From the NCBI GenBank assembly GCA_022447855.1, contig JAKUTX010000011.1:1-52667 (forward strand): a stretch of 52,667 nt of DNA. The letters are read 5' to 3'. The notes beneath the pieces were generated by a model, which was given only the letters and a program-made list of their open reading frames with translations, made no database searches and was not told the origin of the DNA. The stretch is from UBA6927 sp022447855 (GTDB taxonomy: Bacteria; Chloroflexota; Dehalococcoidia; Lucifugimonadales; UBA6927). Position 1 is the first letter of the stretch. The number at the start of each line of letters is the position of its first letter. Of this stretch, positions 25,688-34,794 are shown in pieces. A program made the position numbers and the translations under genes.

Positions 25688-26704
25688 CTAATGAATTTTT
25701 CTCCGCAAAATTTCTTCAGCTATTTGAATTGCGTTCAAAGCCGCGCCTTTTCTTAAATTATCACTAGCTAACCAAAAGGCAATAGAATTGTCGCAAGACA
25801 TATCATTTCTAATTCTCCCAACCAGAACATCATCATCACCTTCAGAATCTATAGGCATAGGATACATTGCTGATATTGGATCGTCTACTACTCTGATACC
25901 TGGAAATCCTCTCAGCAATTCTACGGACTTTTCCAGATCAATAGGATTATGAAATTCCGCATGGACAGCTTCACTATGTCCAATCATTACGGGAACTCTT
26001 GCACAAGTTGCTGATAAATTTAAATCCGGAATGTTTAAGATTTTCCTGGTCTCGTTTAACATTTTCATCTCTTCACGAGTATATCCATTAGGCAGGAATG
26101 GTTCGATATGAGGCAAAACATTAAATGCTATCTGGTGCGGGTAAACGTCCGCTTGAATAGAATCATTATCCAAATACTGTTTAGTTTGAGTTTTCAGTTC
26201 ATCTAATGCAGCGCTGCCTGTTCCTGAAACTGATTGATAAGTATCAACAATGACACGTTTGAGGGAAAAATTATCATGCAATGGTTTTAAAGCCATAACT
26301 AGAGGTGTAGTAGAACAATTCGGTATAGAAATAATATTTTTGACATCTTTTAACGCTTCCGAGTTAACTTCAGGCACAATTAAAGGGACATCCGGATCCA
26401 TTCGGAAAGCCGAACTATCATCAATTAAAATCGTATTAGTGTCTCCAATCATAGAAGCAGCCAAATGACTAATGTCTGAACTTGCCGAAACAAAAACCAT
26501 ATCCACCTTTTCAACCAATTCAGATGAAAGCAATTCAACTTCAATCTGATCACCATTAACAGTTATTCGCTTACCTAGTGACCTCTCTGAAGCACAAAGT
26601 CTAAGGTCAGCAACTGGAAACTTTCTTTCCTCTAGCATTTCAAGGAAAACTGTACCAACCGCGCCTGTAGCACCTACAACCGCAATATTTTTCCTATTAG
26701 TCAT
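25688..26704 (-). CDS. asd: Aspartate-semialdehyde dehydrogenase
   Basis: The 338-residue NADPH-dependent enzyme reduces aspartyl phosphate, the step before DapA. The N-terminal Rossmann motif VVGATGAVGTVFLEML, the catalytic Cys in ISIPNCSTTPLVMAL (about residue 130), QSVSGTGSAALDEL, and the C-terminal GHSEAVHAEF region are all present. The distance to dapA is 17 nt and to dapB 25 nt, so the three form an operon for lysine/peptidoglycan precursors. Confidence 0.95.
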   Translation of the reverse strand: MTNRKNIAVVGATGAVGTVFLEMLEERKFPVADLRLCASERSLGKRITVNGDQIEVELLSSELVEKVDMVFVSASSDISHLAASMIGDTNTILIDDSSAFRMDPDVPLIVPEVNSEALKDVKNIISIPNCSTTPLVMALKPLHDNFSLKRVIVDTYQSVSGTGSAALDELKTQTKQYLDNDSIQADVYPHQIAFNVLPHIEPFLPNGYTREEMKMLNETRKILNIPDLNLSATCARVPVMIGHSEAVHAEFHNPIDLEKSVELLRGFPGIRVVDDPISAMYPMPIDSEGDDDVLVGRIRNDMSCDNSIAFWLASDNLRKGAALNAIQIAEEILRRKIH

Positions 26705-26729
26705 ATCAGTCTTCTACCTATTCTTAAAA

Positions 26730-27527
26730 TCACTGCAATTCCATTATTTCTTCTAGGCCTAAGGTAAGACCAGGTCGATTTACAACATATCTAGTTGCCA
26801 TCAAAACTCCCGGCATAAAACTTTCTCTATTGATTGATTCATGAGTGATTTTCAAGGTTTGACCAAGTGCTCCAAATACTGCTTCGTGGTAGGCAACTTT
26901 CCCTGGCATTCTGGCACTGTGGATATTAATACCCTTATGATAAGCACCTCTAGCACCTTTGATTGTTTCAGATTCTGAGATCGTAGAATCAAATCCCTCA
27001 GGTTTTCCTTGAATCATAGAATTAGCTATGGCAATAGCTGTACCAGAAGGAGAATCGATTTTAGCTTCGTGATGTGCTTCAGTCAAATCAACATAATCGA
27101 AAAATTTAGAAGATTTTTCAACAAGATGCATCATTAAAACTGCACCCATTGCAAAATTTGCGGTAATTACAATCCCGATATTTGCTTTGCTAGCAATTGA
27201 ACGAGCTTCAGATATTATCTTCTCATCAATTCCTGTTGTTCCAATAACAATATTTACTCCCCTAGAAGATCCAGATCTAATTGCATTAATAGCACCTTCA
27301 GGGCTACTAAAATCAATTACAACATTTGCACCATCAATAACATCGTCTATTGATGTAGATAAAGGCACTTTACCACTACCATCAGGCAAATCAATGAAAT
27401 CCAAATTCCCTGCAAATTTATCAACGGCGCCAATAGGTTTAGTATCAGAAGCTTCTGTAACCGCACTTAAAACTTGTTGGCCCATCTTGCCTAGAACGCC
27501 ACTAACAACTACTGAAATAGTATCCAT
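26730..27527 (-). CDS. dapB: 4-hydroxy-tetrahydrodipicolinate reductase
   Basis: The 265-residue protein carries the Rossmann motif VVSGVLGKMGQQVL at the N-terminus. IGTTGIDEK, the catalytic TEAHHEAKIDSPSGTAI (His and Lys of the E-HH-xx-K-x-D-x-PSGTA signature), and the C-terminal half are typical of DapB. It acts directly after DapA in the diaminopimelate pathway. It lies 46 nt downstream of pnp on the same strand and leads the dapB-asd-dapA group. Confidence 0.95.
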   Translation of the reverse strand: MDTISVVVSGVLGKMGQQVLSAVTEASDTKPIGAVDKFAGNLDFIDLPDGSGKVPLSTSIDDVIDGANVVIDFSSPEGAINAIRSGSSRGVNIVIGTTGIDEKIISEARSIASKANIGIVITANFAMGAVLMMHLVEKSSKFFDYVDLTEAHHEAKIDSPSGTAIAIANSMIQGKPEGFDSTISESETIKGARGAYHKGINIHSARMPGKVAYHEAVFGALGQTLKITHESINRESFMPGVLMATRYVVNRPGLTLGLEEIMELQ

Positions 27528-27573
27528 AATTCACCTGCAATATTCAGAGGAAATCCCAATTGAAAAAACATTT

Positions 27574-29820
27574 TTATCCATCATTACGATCACGAGATCT
27601 AAATCCTCCTCTTCCTCCTCGATCTCCACCTCCACCTCGGTTATTATTCCGTCCTCCTCTTCCTCCTCGATCTCCAGATCTTTGAGGTCTAGCAGGTATA
27701 AAATCCCCACTTTCAATCTTCTCTTCTAAAGTACGATCATCCTCCTCATCAAGTAATGCTCGTCTAGACAAATTGATTCTTCCTTGATCATCAATTTGTG
27801 TTACTACAACGGTGAGTTGCTGTCCAACTTCTACTTCGGATTCAACACTTTCAACTCTTCGATCAGAAAGTTGGCTAATGTGAACAAGTCCATCTTTTCC
27901 AGGAAGTATTTCAACAAATGCTCCGAAATTCATGAGTCGAACTACTTTCCCAGTATAAATATCGCCAACAAGAATTTCTTTCGTCAAATCTTCAATCATA
28001 GCAATTGCTTTGTCAGCAGCTGATCCATCAGGAGAACCAATTATAATAGCACCATCATCCATTACATCGACCGTAGCACCTGTTTCTTCCACTATGCCTC
28101 GAATTGTTTTACCACCTGGTCCGATCACTAATCCGATTTTTTCTACAGGAACACTCATCCTGATCATACGCGGAGCAAATGGGCTCATTTCGGATCTAGG
28201 ATCCGAGATGGTTTCATCAATCTTGCCTAAAATTTCTAATCTGCCTTCTCTAGCTTGATCTAGTGCCTGTTGGATCATAGGGAAAGTAATATGTTTTGCC
28301 TTAATATCAAGTTGTATGGCGGTGATGCCATCAGAAGTTCCTGCTACTTTGAAATCCATATCACCAACATGGTCTTCCAATCCTTGAATGTCGGTTAAAG
28401 TCACAAATTCTCCGTCATCTCCAACAATTAATCCTATAGAAATACCTGCTACTGGGGCTTTTATTTTCACACCGGCATCTAACAATGCTAGAGTACCTGC
28501 ACAGACTGAACCCATAGATGTACTACCATTTGAACTAAGAGCTTCACAAACTAGCCTTAAAGTGTAAGGAAATTCTTCTTGAGAAGGCAAAATTGGCTCT
28601 AACGCGCGTTCAGCCAAAGCGCCATGACCCAATTCCCTTCTACCTGGACCCCTCATAAATCTAGCTTCTCCAACCGAATACGGAGGAAAATTATAATGCA
28701 ACATGAAAGTTTTATTTTCTTCAGGACCTAAAGTGTCCATTCTTTGTGCATCACCTACTGAACCTAGAGTAGCAACACCTAAAATTTGGGTTTCACCTCT
28801 AGTGAACAATCCTGTACCATGGGTTCTAGGCAAAATAGAAACATCGCATTCTATTGGTCGAATATCCTTTAGCCCTCTCCCATCTGGCCTTGGACTACCA
28901 GAAAGAACTAACTTTTTAAATGTTTGTTCTAGTACAGAATCAAATGCACTATCAATTTGGTTTTTTTCAAAATCTTCTTCAAGGGATTTATTTACATCAT
29001 CAGCAATACCAGCGATTGATATATTAAAATCGGATTTCCCTGTTGATTTTGAAAAGGCGTCTTCAAGTCTTTTCCCAGAAACATCAATGACTCTCTGAGT
29101 AATCGCCTCAGGAAATGAATTATCTGGATATTCAATTGTTGGTTTACCAACAGCCTCAACTATCTCATCTTGAAAATCAATCACTTCCTCATTGACATTT
29201 TGAGCCAACTGAATAGCTTCATAAACCACATCTTCAGGTAACTCAGAGGCTCCAGCCTCCATCATTATCACACCATCTCTTGAACCTGCAACAACAATAT
29301 CTAACTTGCTCTGATCCATTTCCTCATAAGATGGATTAACTATGAATTCTCCATTTACATAGCCTATCCTAGTAGCTCCAATTGGACCTTCAAATGGAAT
29401 GCCAGAAATGCTCAGGGCTGTAGAAGCACCGATTAAGGAAACAATATCAATAGGCACATCATCATCAACAGACATTGGAGTAACTACAACCTGAACTTCA
29501 TTTCTAAACCCTTCTGGAAACAAAGGTCTTATAGGCCTGTCTATTAAACGTGCAATGAGAACTCCATGAGTACTAGGCCTACCTTCTCTTCTGAAAAAAC
29601 TTCCTGGTATTTTTCCTCGAGCATATAGTCTTTCTTCAAAGTCCACAGTTAATGGGAAAAAATCTATTCCTTCTCTTGGATCCGCAACTGTAGCCGTAGC
29701 AAGAACAACTGAGTCGCCTATCCCTACTAATGCAGAACCTGTTGCCTGCTGTGCCAATCGTCCAGTTTCAACAGTAATACCTTTCGATTGTATAATTCGT
29801 GTAAAATCTTGTTTAGTAAT
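27574..29820 (-). CDS. pnp: Polyribonucleotide nucleotidyltransferase, probable ATT start
   Basis: The protein of about 748 residues is the phosphorolytic 3'-5' exoribonuclease: two RNase PH domains, KH domain (VGPGGKTIRGIVEETG-like GXXG), S1 domain (GDIYTGKVVRLMNFGAFVEI), then a Gly/Arg-rich tail. The first ATG/GTG/TTG codon in frame is TTG 29757, which would delete the conserved N-terminal strand (FTRIIQSKGITVETGRLA). The frame continues to a TAA at 29826-29824 with no standard start. AGGAGG (29832-29827) sits exactly 6 nt before an ATT codon at 29820-29818. Starting there restores the family length, so ATT is the best start. It follows rpsO as in many bacteria. Confidence 0.93.
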   Translation of the reverse strand: MTKQDFTRIIQSKGITVETGRLAQQATGSALVGIGDSVVLATATVADPREGIDFFPLTVDFEERLYARGKIPGSFFRREGRPSTHGVLIARLIDRPIRPLFPEGFRNEVQVVVTPMSVDDDVPIDIVSLIGASTALSISGIPFEGPIGATRIGYVNGEFIVNPSYEEMDQSKLDIVVAGSRDGVIMMEAGASELPEDVVYEAIQLAQNVNEEVIDFQDEIVEAVGKPTIEYPDNSFPEAITQRVIDVSGKRLEDAFSKSTGKSDFNISIAGIADDVNKSLEEDFEKNQIDSAFDSVLEQTFKKLVLSGSPRPDGRGLKDIRPIECDVSILPRTHGTGLFTRGETQILGVATLGSVGDAQRMDTLGPEENKTFMLHYNFPPYSVGEARFMRGPGRRELGHGALAERALEPILPSQEEFPYTLRLVCEALSSNGSTSMGSVCAGTLALLDAGVKIKAPVAGISIGLIVGDDGEFVTLTDIQGLEDHVGDMDFKVAGTSDGITAIQLDIKAKHITFPMIQQALDQAREGRLEILGKIDETISDPRSEMSPFAPRMIRMSVPVEKIGLVIGPGGKTIRGIVEETGATVDVMDDGAIIIGSPDGSAADKAIAMIEDLTKEILVGDIYTGKVVRLMNFGAFVEILPGKDGLVHISQLSDRRVESVESEVEVGQQLTVVVTQIDDQGRINLSRRALLDEEDDRTLEEKIESGDFIPARPQRSGDRGGRGGRNNNRGGGGDRGGRGGFRSRDRNDG
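27604..27676. repeat. 25-bp direct repeat encoding the PNPase RGG tail
   Basis: An identical 25-nt block occurs at 27604-27628 and 27652-27676 (48-nt period). Read on the minus strand, each copy encodes part of GDRGGRGG. It is the low-complexity core of the Gly/Arg-rich PNPase tail. Confidence 0.9.
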
Positions 29821-29826
29821 GACTTA

Positions 29827-29844
29827 CCTCCTACAATGTGTAGG
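29827..29844 (-). promoter_or_regulatory. Hairpin overlapping the pnp Shine-Dalgarno sequence
   Basis: On the minus strand CCTACA (29844-29839) pairs with TGTAGG (29835-29830) around a CAT loop. The last three bases of the 3' arm are the first three of the AGGAGG ribosome site (29832-29827). The structure could limit translation of pnp from the ATT start. PNPase autoregulation through its 5' leader is known in E. coli; here it is inference. Confidence 0.55.
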
Positions 29845-29882
29845 ACCGGGGAATAAAAAGATCAATCTATGAAATCAGTTAG

Positions 29883-30146
29883 TTATCTTCTCAATTCAAG
29901 CTTTACAAGAAGATCTCTATAACCCTGTGAATCATTTCGATTCAGGTAATCTAACAATCTACGTCGCCTACCAACTAGTTTAAGTAATCCTCGACGAGTC
30001 GGCTCATCATGAATATGCACTCTCAGGTGCTCAGTAAGTCTGTTGATGCGAGAAGTAAGTATAGCGACCTGAACCTGGGTAGATCCAGTATCATTATCAC
30101 TTAGTCTATTCTCAGAAATTACAGTATCTTTTACTGCTCGGTCCAC
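29883..30146 (-). CDS. rpsO: Ribosomal protein uS15
   Basis: The 87-residue small-subunit protein carries the S15 signature DTGSTQVQVAILTSRINRLTEHLRVH (two adjacent blocks). RRGLLKLVGRRRRLLDYLNR binds the central domain of 16S rRNA. The start is GTG 30146, with AAGGA about 9 nt upstream. The N-terminus is a little divergent. It lies 62 nt upstream of the pnp start, the usual rpsO-pnp arrangement. Confidence 0.95.
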   Translation of the reverse strand: MDRAVKDTVISENRLSDNDTGSTQVQVAILTSRINRLTEHLRVHIHDEPTRRGLLKLVGRRRRLLDYLNRNDSQGYRDLLVKLELRR

Positions 30147-30179
30147 TCTTAATTTTCCTTATCTCTTTCCTAAAACACA

Positions 30180-30208
30180 ATTTTATCATCAATAATATAA
30201 TGACGCAA
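30180..30208 (-). promoter_or_regulatory. Candidate rpsO-pnp promoter
   Basis: On the minus strand TTGCGT (30208-30203) and TAAAAT (30185-30180) are 17 nt apart, 34 nt before the rpsO GTG. The -10 is good and the -35 is weak. Confidence 0.35.
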
Positions 30209-30298
30209 TGTAATTATGCTCTAAGAAATCCTGTACGTTCATTAATTATTATTCAGCGCCAAGAATATCAATTTATTTGAAATCCAAAGCATAAAAAA

Positions 30299-31216
30299 TC
30301 AAATAGCAGATAAAAATTTGGTGATTGCATCTTGAAATGCAACTGGATTATCACCCATTACCCTATGACCAGCATTAGGTATAGATACCAATTGAGAATT
30401 AGAAATTCGATTCAACATTTGATTCGCCACATCTTGAGACACAATATCACTATCTTCCCCAACTACCAATAAGGTAGAAGTTTTTAACAAATCAAGCGAA
30501 GACCACATTGCATCCGAAACATCTTTTGATTCTCTCCTGAAATCTCTATCCGGAGAACGCAGGAATTTGTCATATTTCCAAGTCCAAGAACCATCTGATA
30601 GCTGTTTAACGTTATGTTTTATACTCCCCCATATCTGATCAATGGGTCTATTAGGCGTATATCCATGTACCATATTGACAAATTCTTCAATGGAAGGATG
30701 TACATCTTTCTGGCTGACAAAATTTCTTATTTTGTTTCTCCCCGTGGACTGAGCTACAGGTGCAGCATCTACCACAACTAAAGCTGAAACAATCCCTGGA
30801 TGATTTGCAGCATATGTAAACGCATTACGCCCACCCATAGACATCCCAACCATCACTACTTCAGACAACCCCAAATGTTGAATCAAATTATCTATATCGT
30901 CATGATAGTCATTGAGCGAATAACTTTGACTTTCAGACCAATCTGAATCTCCATGACCTCTTTGATCAAAAGCTATAATTCTGAAATTATCGCACAATCC
31001 TAATGCAACAAAATCCCAAGAATGCGATTGCTGAGCAAAACCATGCAACATTATTATCGTTGGATTCTGAACATTTCCCCAATCTAAGTAATGGAACCGC
31101 ATTCCATTAGATTCAAAATATTTGTCTTGAGGCAAAGCATCATTTGAAAATTTAATCCCCATTGCCCTAGCTGCATCATGTAGAGACAAGCCACGATTAA
31201 AAGAAGAGTCTGACAA
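30299..31216 (-). CDS. Alpha/beta hydrolase
   Basis: The 305-residue hydrolase has the HGF oxyanion region (IIMLHGFAQQSHSWD), nucleophile elbow GMSMGGRNAF, acid region LLVVGEDSDIVS and His in IPNAGHRVMGDNP. The start is TTG 31216, preceded by GAGGGAG. It resembles the epoxide-hydrolase/haloperoxidase/MhpC-like group; the substrate is not readable. It follows the small ORF at 31270-31491 on the same strand. Confidence 0.85.
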   Translation of the reverse strand: MSDSSFNRGLSLHDAARAMGIKFSNDALPQDKYFESNGMRFHYLDWGNVQNPTIIMLHGFAQQSHSWDFVALGLCDNFRIIAFDQRGHGDSDWSESQSYSLNDYHDDIDNLIQHLGLSEVVMVGMSMGGRNAFTYAANHPGIVSALVVVDAAPVAQSTGRNKIRNFVSQKDVHPSIEEFVNMVHGYTPNRPIDQIWGSIKHNVKQLSDGSWTWKYDKFLRSPDRDFRRESKDVSDAMWSSLDLLKTSTLLVVGEDSDIVSQDVANQMLNRISNSQLVSIPNAGHRVMGDNPVAFQDAITKFLSAI

Positions 31217-31269
31217 ATTTATTCTCCCTCTAAAAATAAAGTATTCTTATAATAAACAAAGATTTAAAA

Positions 31270-31491
31270 TTAATTCTGATTGGGAATTCTTCCCCATTGA
31301 ATAGATTCAGAATCTAATTCCGAGTCATTATCTTTTATCATTCCTTTGACACAAGAAAGTGTAGCATTTACATCATTGGAAATTAAAACCCAATCAGGAG
31401 TTGCTGGTAACCAGTATGGAGAAGTAATCCTTAAAACCTCAAATCTTTTGGAATTGAGGTATATTCCATATTTTGAATTATCGGTTTGCAA
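31270..31491 (-). CDS. Small hypothetical protein
   Basis: This 73-residue soluble protein is not recognised. It contains several aromatic residues (ITSPYWLPATPDWVLIS) and an acidic Ser-rich segment (DNDSELDSESIQWG). GGGAGG is 4 nt upstream of TTG 31491, which is preferred over the TTG at 31503 that lies inside the ribosome site. It sits between plsC and the alpha/beta hydrolase on the same strand. Confidence 0.5.
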   Translation of the reverse strand: MQTDNSKYGIYLNSKRFEVLRITSPYWLPATPDWVLISNDVNATLSCVKGMIKDNDSELDSESIQWGRIPNQN

Positions 31492-31557
31492 TTTTCCTCC
31501 CAACTATATAAGACATCACGTTATCACAAATATACAATTTCGATGCAGAGAATTCTA

Positions 31558-32205
31558 CTATGAATTTTCTTTTAATTTAGCAGAAGAATAGTATCCACGA
31601 TATTCATTTGGTAATAATTCAGCTATTCTTTCCATTATCATCTCAGACATCGACTCTAATAATTGATGATTAATATTCCCTTCTAGGTCAGGCAAATTAA
31701 ATACTCTACCTATATTTACCTGAATCTTACCCGAAGGATAGAACACTCGAGTCCACTTACCCATATTTTGCGTTCCAATTATTCCTACAGGCAAAATTGG
31801 ACTCTTTGAATGCAACGCAATCCTAGCTACTCCAGATTTACCTTTTCGCATACCCTTCATGCTTCTAGTCCCTTCTGGGAATACAACCACTGCACTTCCT
31901 AAATCCAATTGTTCTAAAAGCCATAAATACGCAGACCTATCGACAACCCCGCGCTTAACTGGAAATGCACCATATTCCTTTAAAAACCAACGTTGGAAAA
32001 ATCCAGAAAAAATCCCGGATTTCGCCAGAAATTTTATCTTTCTATCAAAGGTTGAGGCTAATAAAGGAGGATCAAATTCACTAACGTGATTAGCTACAAT
32101 TATCACACCTCCAATTGGAGGTACATGTTCAATACCATTAATTGTCCACTTTGAAAATAATTTTAAAGTAAGTCGTTGGAAAAATTTTGCTATGGAATAT
32201 ATCAA
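31558..32205 (-). CDS. plsC: 1-acyl-sn-glycerol-3-phosphate acyltransferase
   Basis: The 215-residue membrane-associated acyltransferase converts lysophosphatidate to phosphatidate. The catalytic HX4D motif is in ANHVSEFDPPLL (about residue 38). The FPEGTRS substrate-phosphate motif is near residue 110, followed by PVGIIGT. It lies 11 nt downstream of cmk, a common bacterial pairing. Confidence 0.9.
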   Translation of the reverse strand: MIYSIAKFFQRLTLKLFSKWTINGIEHVPPIGGVIIVANHVSEFDPPLLASTFDRKIKFLAKSGIFSGFFQRWFLKEYGAFPVKRGVVDRSAYLWLLEQLDLGSAVVVFPEGTRSMKGMRKGKSGVARIALHSKSPILPVGIIGTQNMGKWTRVFYPSGKIQVNIGRVFNLPDLEGNINHQLLESMSEMIMERIAELLPNEYRGYYSSAKLKENS

Positions 32206-32216
32206 TTAACGCATCT

Positions 32217-32873
32217 CTACTTTTCAATCAATCTGATTAACAAACTAACAACTTCTTCTACTGATTTATCGGTTGTATCAATTAATATAGCATCAGAAGA
32301 TTTTTTCAATGGCGAAACATCTCTTGTGCTATCTTTCAAATCACGGTTTTGTATCCCTGCCAAGACCTCATCAAAATCTACTATTTGTTGAGTTTGTTTT
32401 CTTTCCTCATACCTTCTAGAAGCCCTAACAAATTCCGAAGCTGTTAAAAAAACTTTCACATTAGCTTTTGGCAAAACAACAGTGCCTATGTCTCTACCAA
32501 CCATTACAATAGAATTATTTTCTGCAATTTCACGCTGTAGCTGTACAAGTTTTGATCTAACATGACTTAAAGAAGATACAAATGATACATGCTCTTCGAC
32601 TAATTTAATCCTTAAAGACTTTGAGATGTCCTCTCCGGAGACTATTACCTTTTGATCTTCTTCTAAAAATTCTACGGAAATATCCAAATCTTTTACGAAT
32701 TCAAAAACTGATGATTCATCTTCCATTGAAATATCATTTGTTAACAAAGCATATGTAACTGCACGGTACATTAAGCCCGTATCAAGATAGTAAAACCCAA
32801 GTTTTTTCGCCAATATTTTACCCACTACAGTCTTTCCAACTGCAACAGGTCCATCAATAGCTATAGAAAACAA
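32217..32873 (-). CDS. cmk: Cytidylate kinase
   Basis: The 218-residue kinase phosphorylates CMP/dCMP. The P-loop-like IAIDGPVAVGKTVVGK, YLDTGLMYRAVTYALL and VGRDIGTVVLPKANVKVFLTA are family signatures, and RDLKDSTRDVSPLKK holds the lid residues. The start is TTG 32873 without a clear ribosome site. It is first in a cmk-plsC unit and divergent from the D-2-hydroxyacid dehydrogenase. Confidence 0.93.
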   Translation of the reverse strand: MFSIAIDGPVAVGKTVVGKILAKKLGFYYLDTGLMYRAVTYALLTNDISMEDESSVFEFVKDLDISVEFLEEDQKVIVSGEDISKSLRIKLVEEHVSFVSSLSHVRSKLVQLQREIAENNSIVMVGRDIGTVVLPKANVKVFLTASEFVRASRRYEERKQTQQIVDFDEVLAGIQNRDLKDSTRDVSPLKKSSDAILIDTTDKSVEEVVSLLIRLIEK

Positions 32874-33005
32874 ATGAGAAACGACAATACCAACCTTATA
32901 AATGCAATTATATCAGTCTGCAAATCAGCAAACAATGAATTGACTCTAAAATGTAGTGTATGATTAAGAGACAAATACCTACAATCCACCACCTAGGAGT
33001 AGACA

Positions 33006-33977
33006 ATGGTAACAATTGCATTACTTGCTAAAGACAAAACGCATCTTTCTCAATGCAAAGAGCTATTGCCCGATGGAGTAAATATTGTATATGTAAATTC
33101 GACTGACCCTATAGAATTACAGGCGCAATCATTACAAAACATTCCTGCTATAATCCTTGGCACTTCAGAATACCCAATTGAACTTGCAAAACTTACTCCC
33201 GATTTAAAACTCCTTCAAACTTTTAGTGCTGGAACAGATATGTTAGATAAAAAATTGTTGGGAGAATTAGGTGTTTCAGTTTCCAATAATGGTGGAGCAA
33301 ATTCAGTAGCTGTTGCGGAACACACAATTGCTTTAATTGTTAACACATTTCGAAAAATGAATCTCCAATTTGAATCGGTTAAATCTGGTAATTGGAGGGG
33401 AAACATACAAAAAGAATGGTACTCCCAGGCAGAAGAAATCAGTGGTAAAACTGTTGGCATTATAGGGTTTGGCAGAATTGGTCAAAGCGTAGCAAAGCGT
33501 CTAATTGGATGGGAGTGCAATGTAATTTTCCATGATATCGTTTCACATCCCAAGGAATTGATTACTAGCTTAAATTCAACCAAAGTTTCCCTTGAACAAC
33601 TTATATCTGAATCAGATATCATTTCTCTGCATGTTCCACTAAACAATACAACAACAAAAATGATCAGCTACGCTGAATTTTCATTAATGAAATCTTCTGC
33701 TATTTTGATTAATGCTTGTAGAGGACCAGTTGTCGATGAGGAAGCACTAATTCATGCTATTAAAAATAAGCAAATTTCAGGTGCAGCACTTGATGTAACA
33801 GAAAATGAGCCAATTGATTCAAATAACCATTTATTAGAATTAGACAACGTATTGATAACTCCACATCTTGCGGCAATGTCGGCACAATTTCTTGCTAAAG
33901 CCAGATCATTTGCGGTATACAACTGCGCGAATGTAGCACTTGGGAAAAATCCAGAATCAACTGTAATACCCGACTAA
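33006..33977 (+). CDS. D-isomer-specific 2-hydroxyacid dehydrogenase
   Basis: The 323-residue protein has the NAD-binding motif VGIIGFGRIGQSVAKRL near residue 150. The catalytic Arg is in NACRGPVVDEEALIHAI, the Glu in DVTENEPIDSNN and the His in ITPHLAAMS. It reduces or oxidises a 2-oxo/2-hydroxy acid (phosphoglycerate, glyoxylate or similar). It lacks the ACT domain of many SerA proteins, so serine synthesis is not certain. AGGAG lies 6 nt before the ATG. Confidence 0.88.
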   Translation: MVTIALLAKDKTHLSQCKELLPDGVNIVYVNSTDPIELQAQSLQNIPAIILGTSEYPIELAKLTPDLKLLQTFSAGTDMLDKKLLGELGVSVSNNGGANSVAVAEHTIALIVNTFRKMNLQFESVKSGNWRGNIQKEWYSQAEEISGKTVGIIGFGRIGQSVAKRLIGWECNVIFHDIVSHPKELITSLNSTKVSLEQLISESDIISLHVPLNNTTTKMISYAEFSLMKSSAILINACRGPVVDEEALIHAIKNKQISGAALDVTENEPIDSNNHLLELDNVLITPHLAAMSAQFLAKARSFAVYNCANVALGKNPESTVIPD

Positions 33978-34005
33978 TTTTATAACCATATGAGATATTT
34001 ATAGA

Positions 34006-34794
34006 TTAAGTTGCTTGAAGGAATCTAACGGCTTGATCATGCAATATACGTGATGATGAGGCTATTACATGACCATCAGATTCTACAGAAAGGGATTTAC
34101 CTTCCCAATCAGTAATTACTCCACCAGATCCTTGAATCAACTTGATAACAGGCAAAAAATCACAAATCTTTAAATCTGCTTCTACAACCAATTCCAAGTA
34201 TCCCCCAGCTAGTAAACAATAACTATAGCTTTCAGAGCCATAATGATGGAAAGCAACGTTTTTCGCCAGTTCCATCCAACGCAAATATTCATCTTTTGAA
34301 AACATTTGAGGTGAAGTAGCATGTAACGAAGACTTGGTTAAATCAGTTTCAGAAGAAGTTGATAAATTGATACCATTTAACCTACTAGGTTCATTTTCTA
34401 TGCCTATCCACCGTTCATCCATAACTGGGTTATCAACTACACTTAGAACAGGGATTCCATTACGTAAAACTCCAATCATTGTGGTAAACACTGGAATCCC
34501 TGAGACAAATGCTTTAGTTCCATCAATTGGATCAATTACCCAAATATCGTCTGATCCAACTTGGAAATTAGCTTCTTCTTCGCCAATAATTCCACAATCT
34601 GGGAATTTTGATTGAATCAATTTTCTTGCAAAAGATTCAATCTTTTGGTCAATCAAAGTGACCGGTGTAAAATCATCTTTTATAGACACTGAAAAGTCAT
34701 TCCGGAAATATGCCATAGATATTTCCTTCGCCTTGTCAGCAATTTGATTTGCTATATCCAAATAATTTTGCAAATCATTTTTCAAAACATCCAT
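34006..34794 (-). CDS. Inositol monophosphatase family (histidinol-phosphatase-like)
   Basis: The 262-residue Mg-dependent phosphatase shows GEEEANFQVGSDDIWVIDPIDGTKAFVSG, the WVIDPIDGT metal motif, and the C-terminal LKICDFLPVIKLIQGSGG. It is close to the HisN/CysQ-like branch. Its start overlaps the preceding ThDP gene by 20 nt. It closes the seven-gene minus-strand operon and may dephosphorylate a pathway intermediate, which is inference. Confidence 0.85.
   Translation of the reverse strand: MDVLKNDLQNYLDIANQIADKAKEISMAYFRNDFSVSIKDDFTPVTLIDQKIESFARKLIQSKFPDCGIIGEEEANFQVGSDDIWVIDPIDGTKAFVSGIPVFTTMIGVLRNGIPVLSVVDNPVMDERWIGIENEPSRLNGINLSTSSETDLTKSSLHATSPQMFSKDEYLRWMELAKNVAFHHYGSESYSYCLLAGGYLELVVEADLKICDFLPVIKLIQGSGGVITDWEGKSLSVESDGHVIASSSRILHDQAVRFLQAT

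Noticed and set aside
27187..27729. 180-residue plus-strand open frame over dapB and pnp
   Set aside because: It is antisense to two well-conserved genes, with Ser-rich low-complexity translation of the RGG-tail repeat and no ribosome site.
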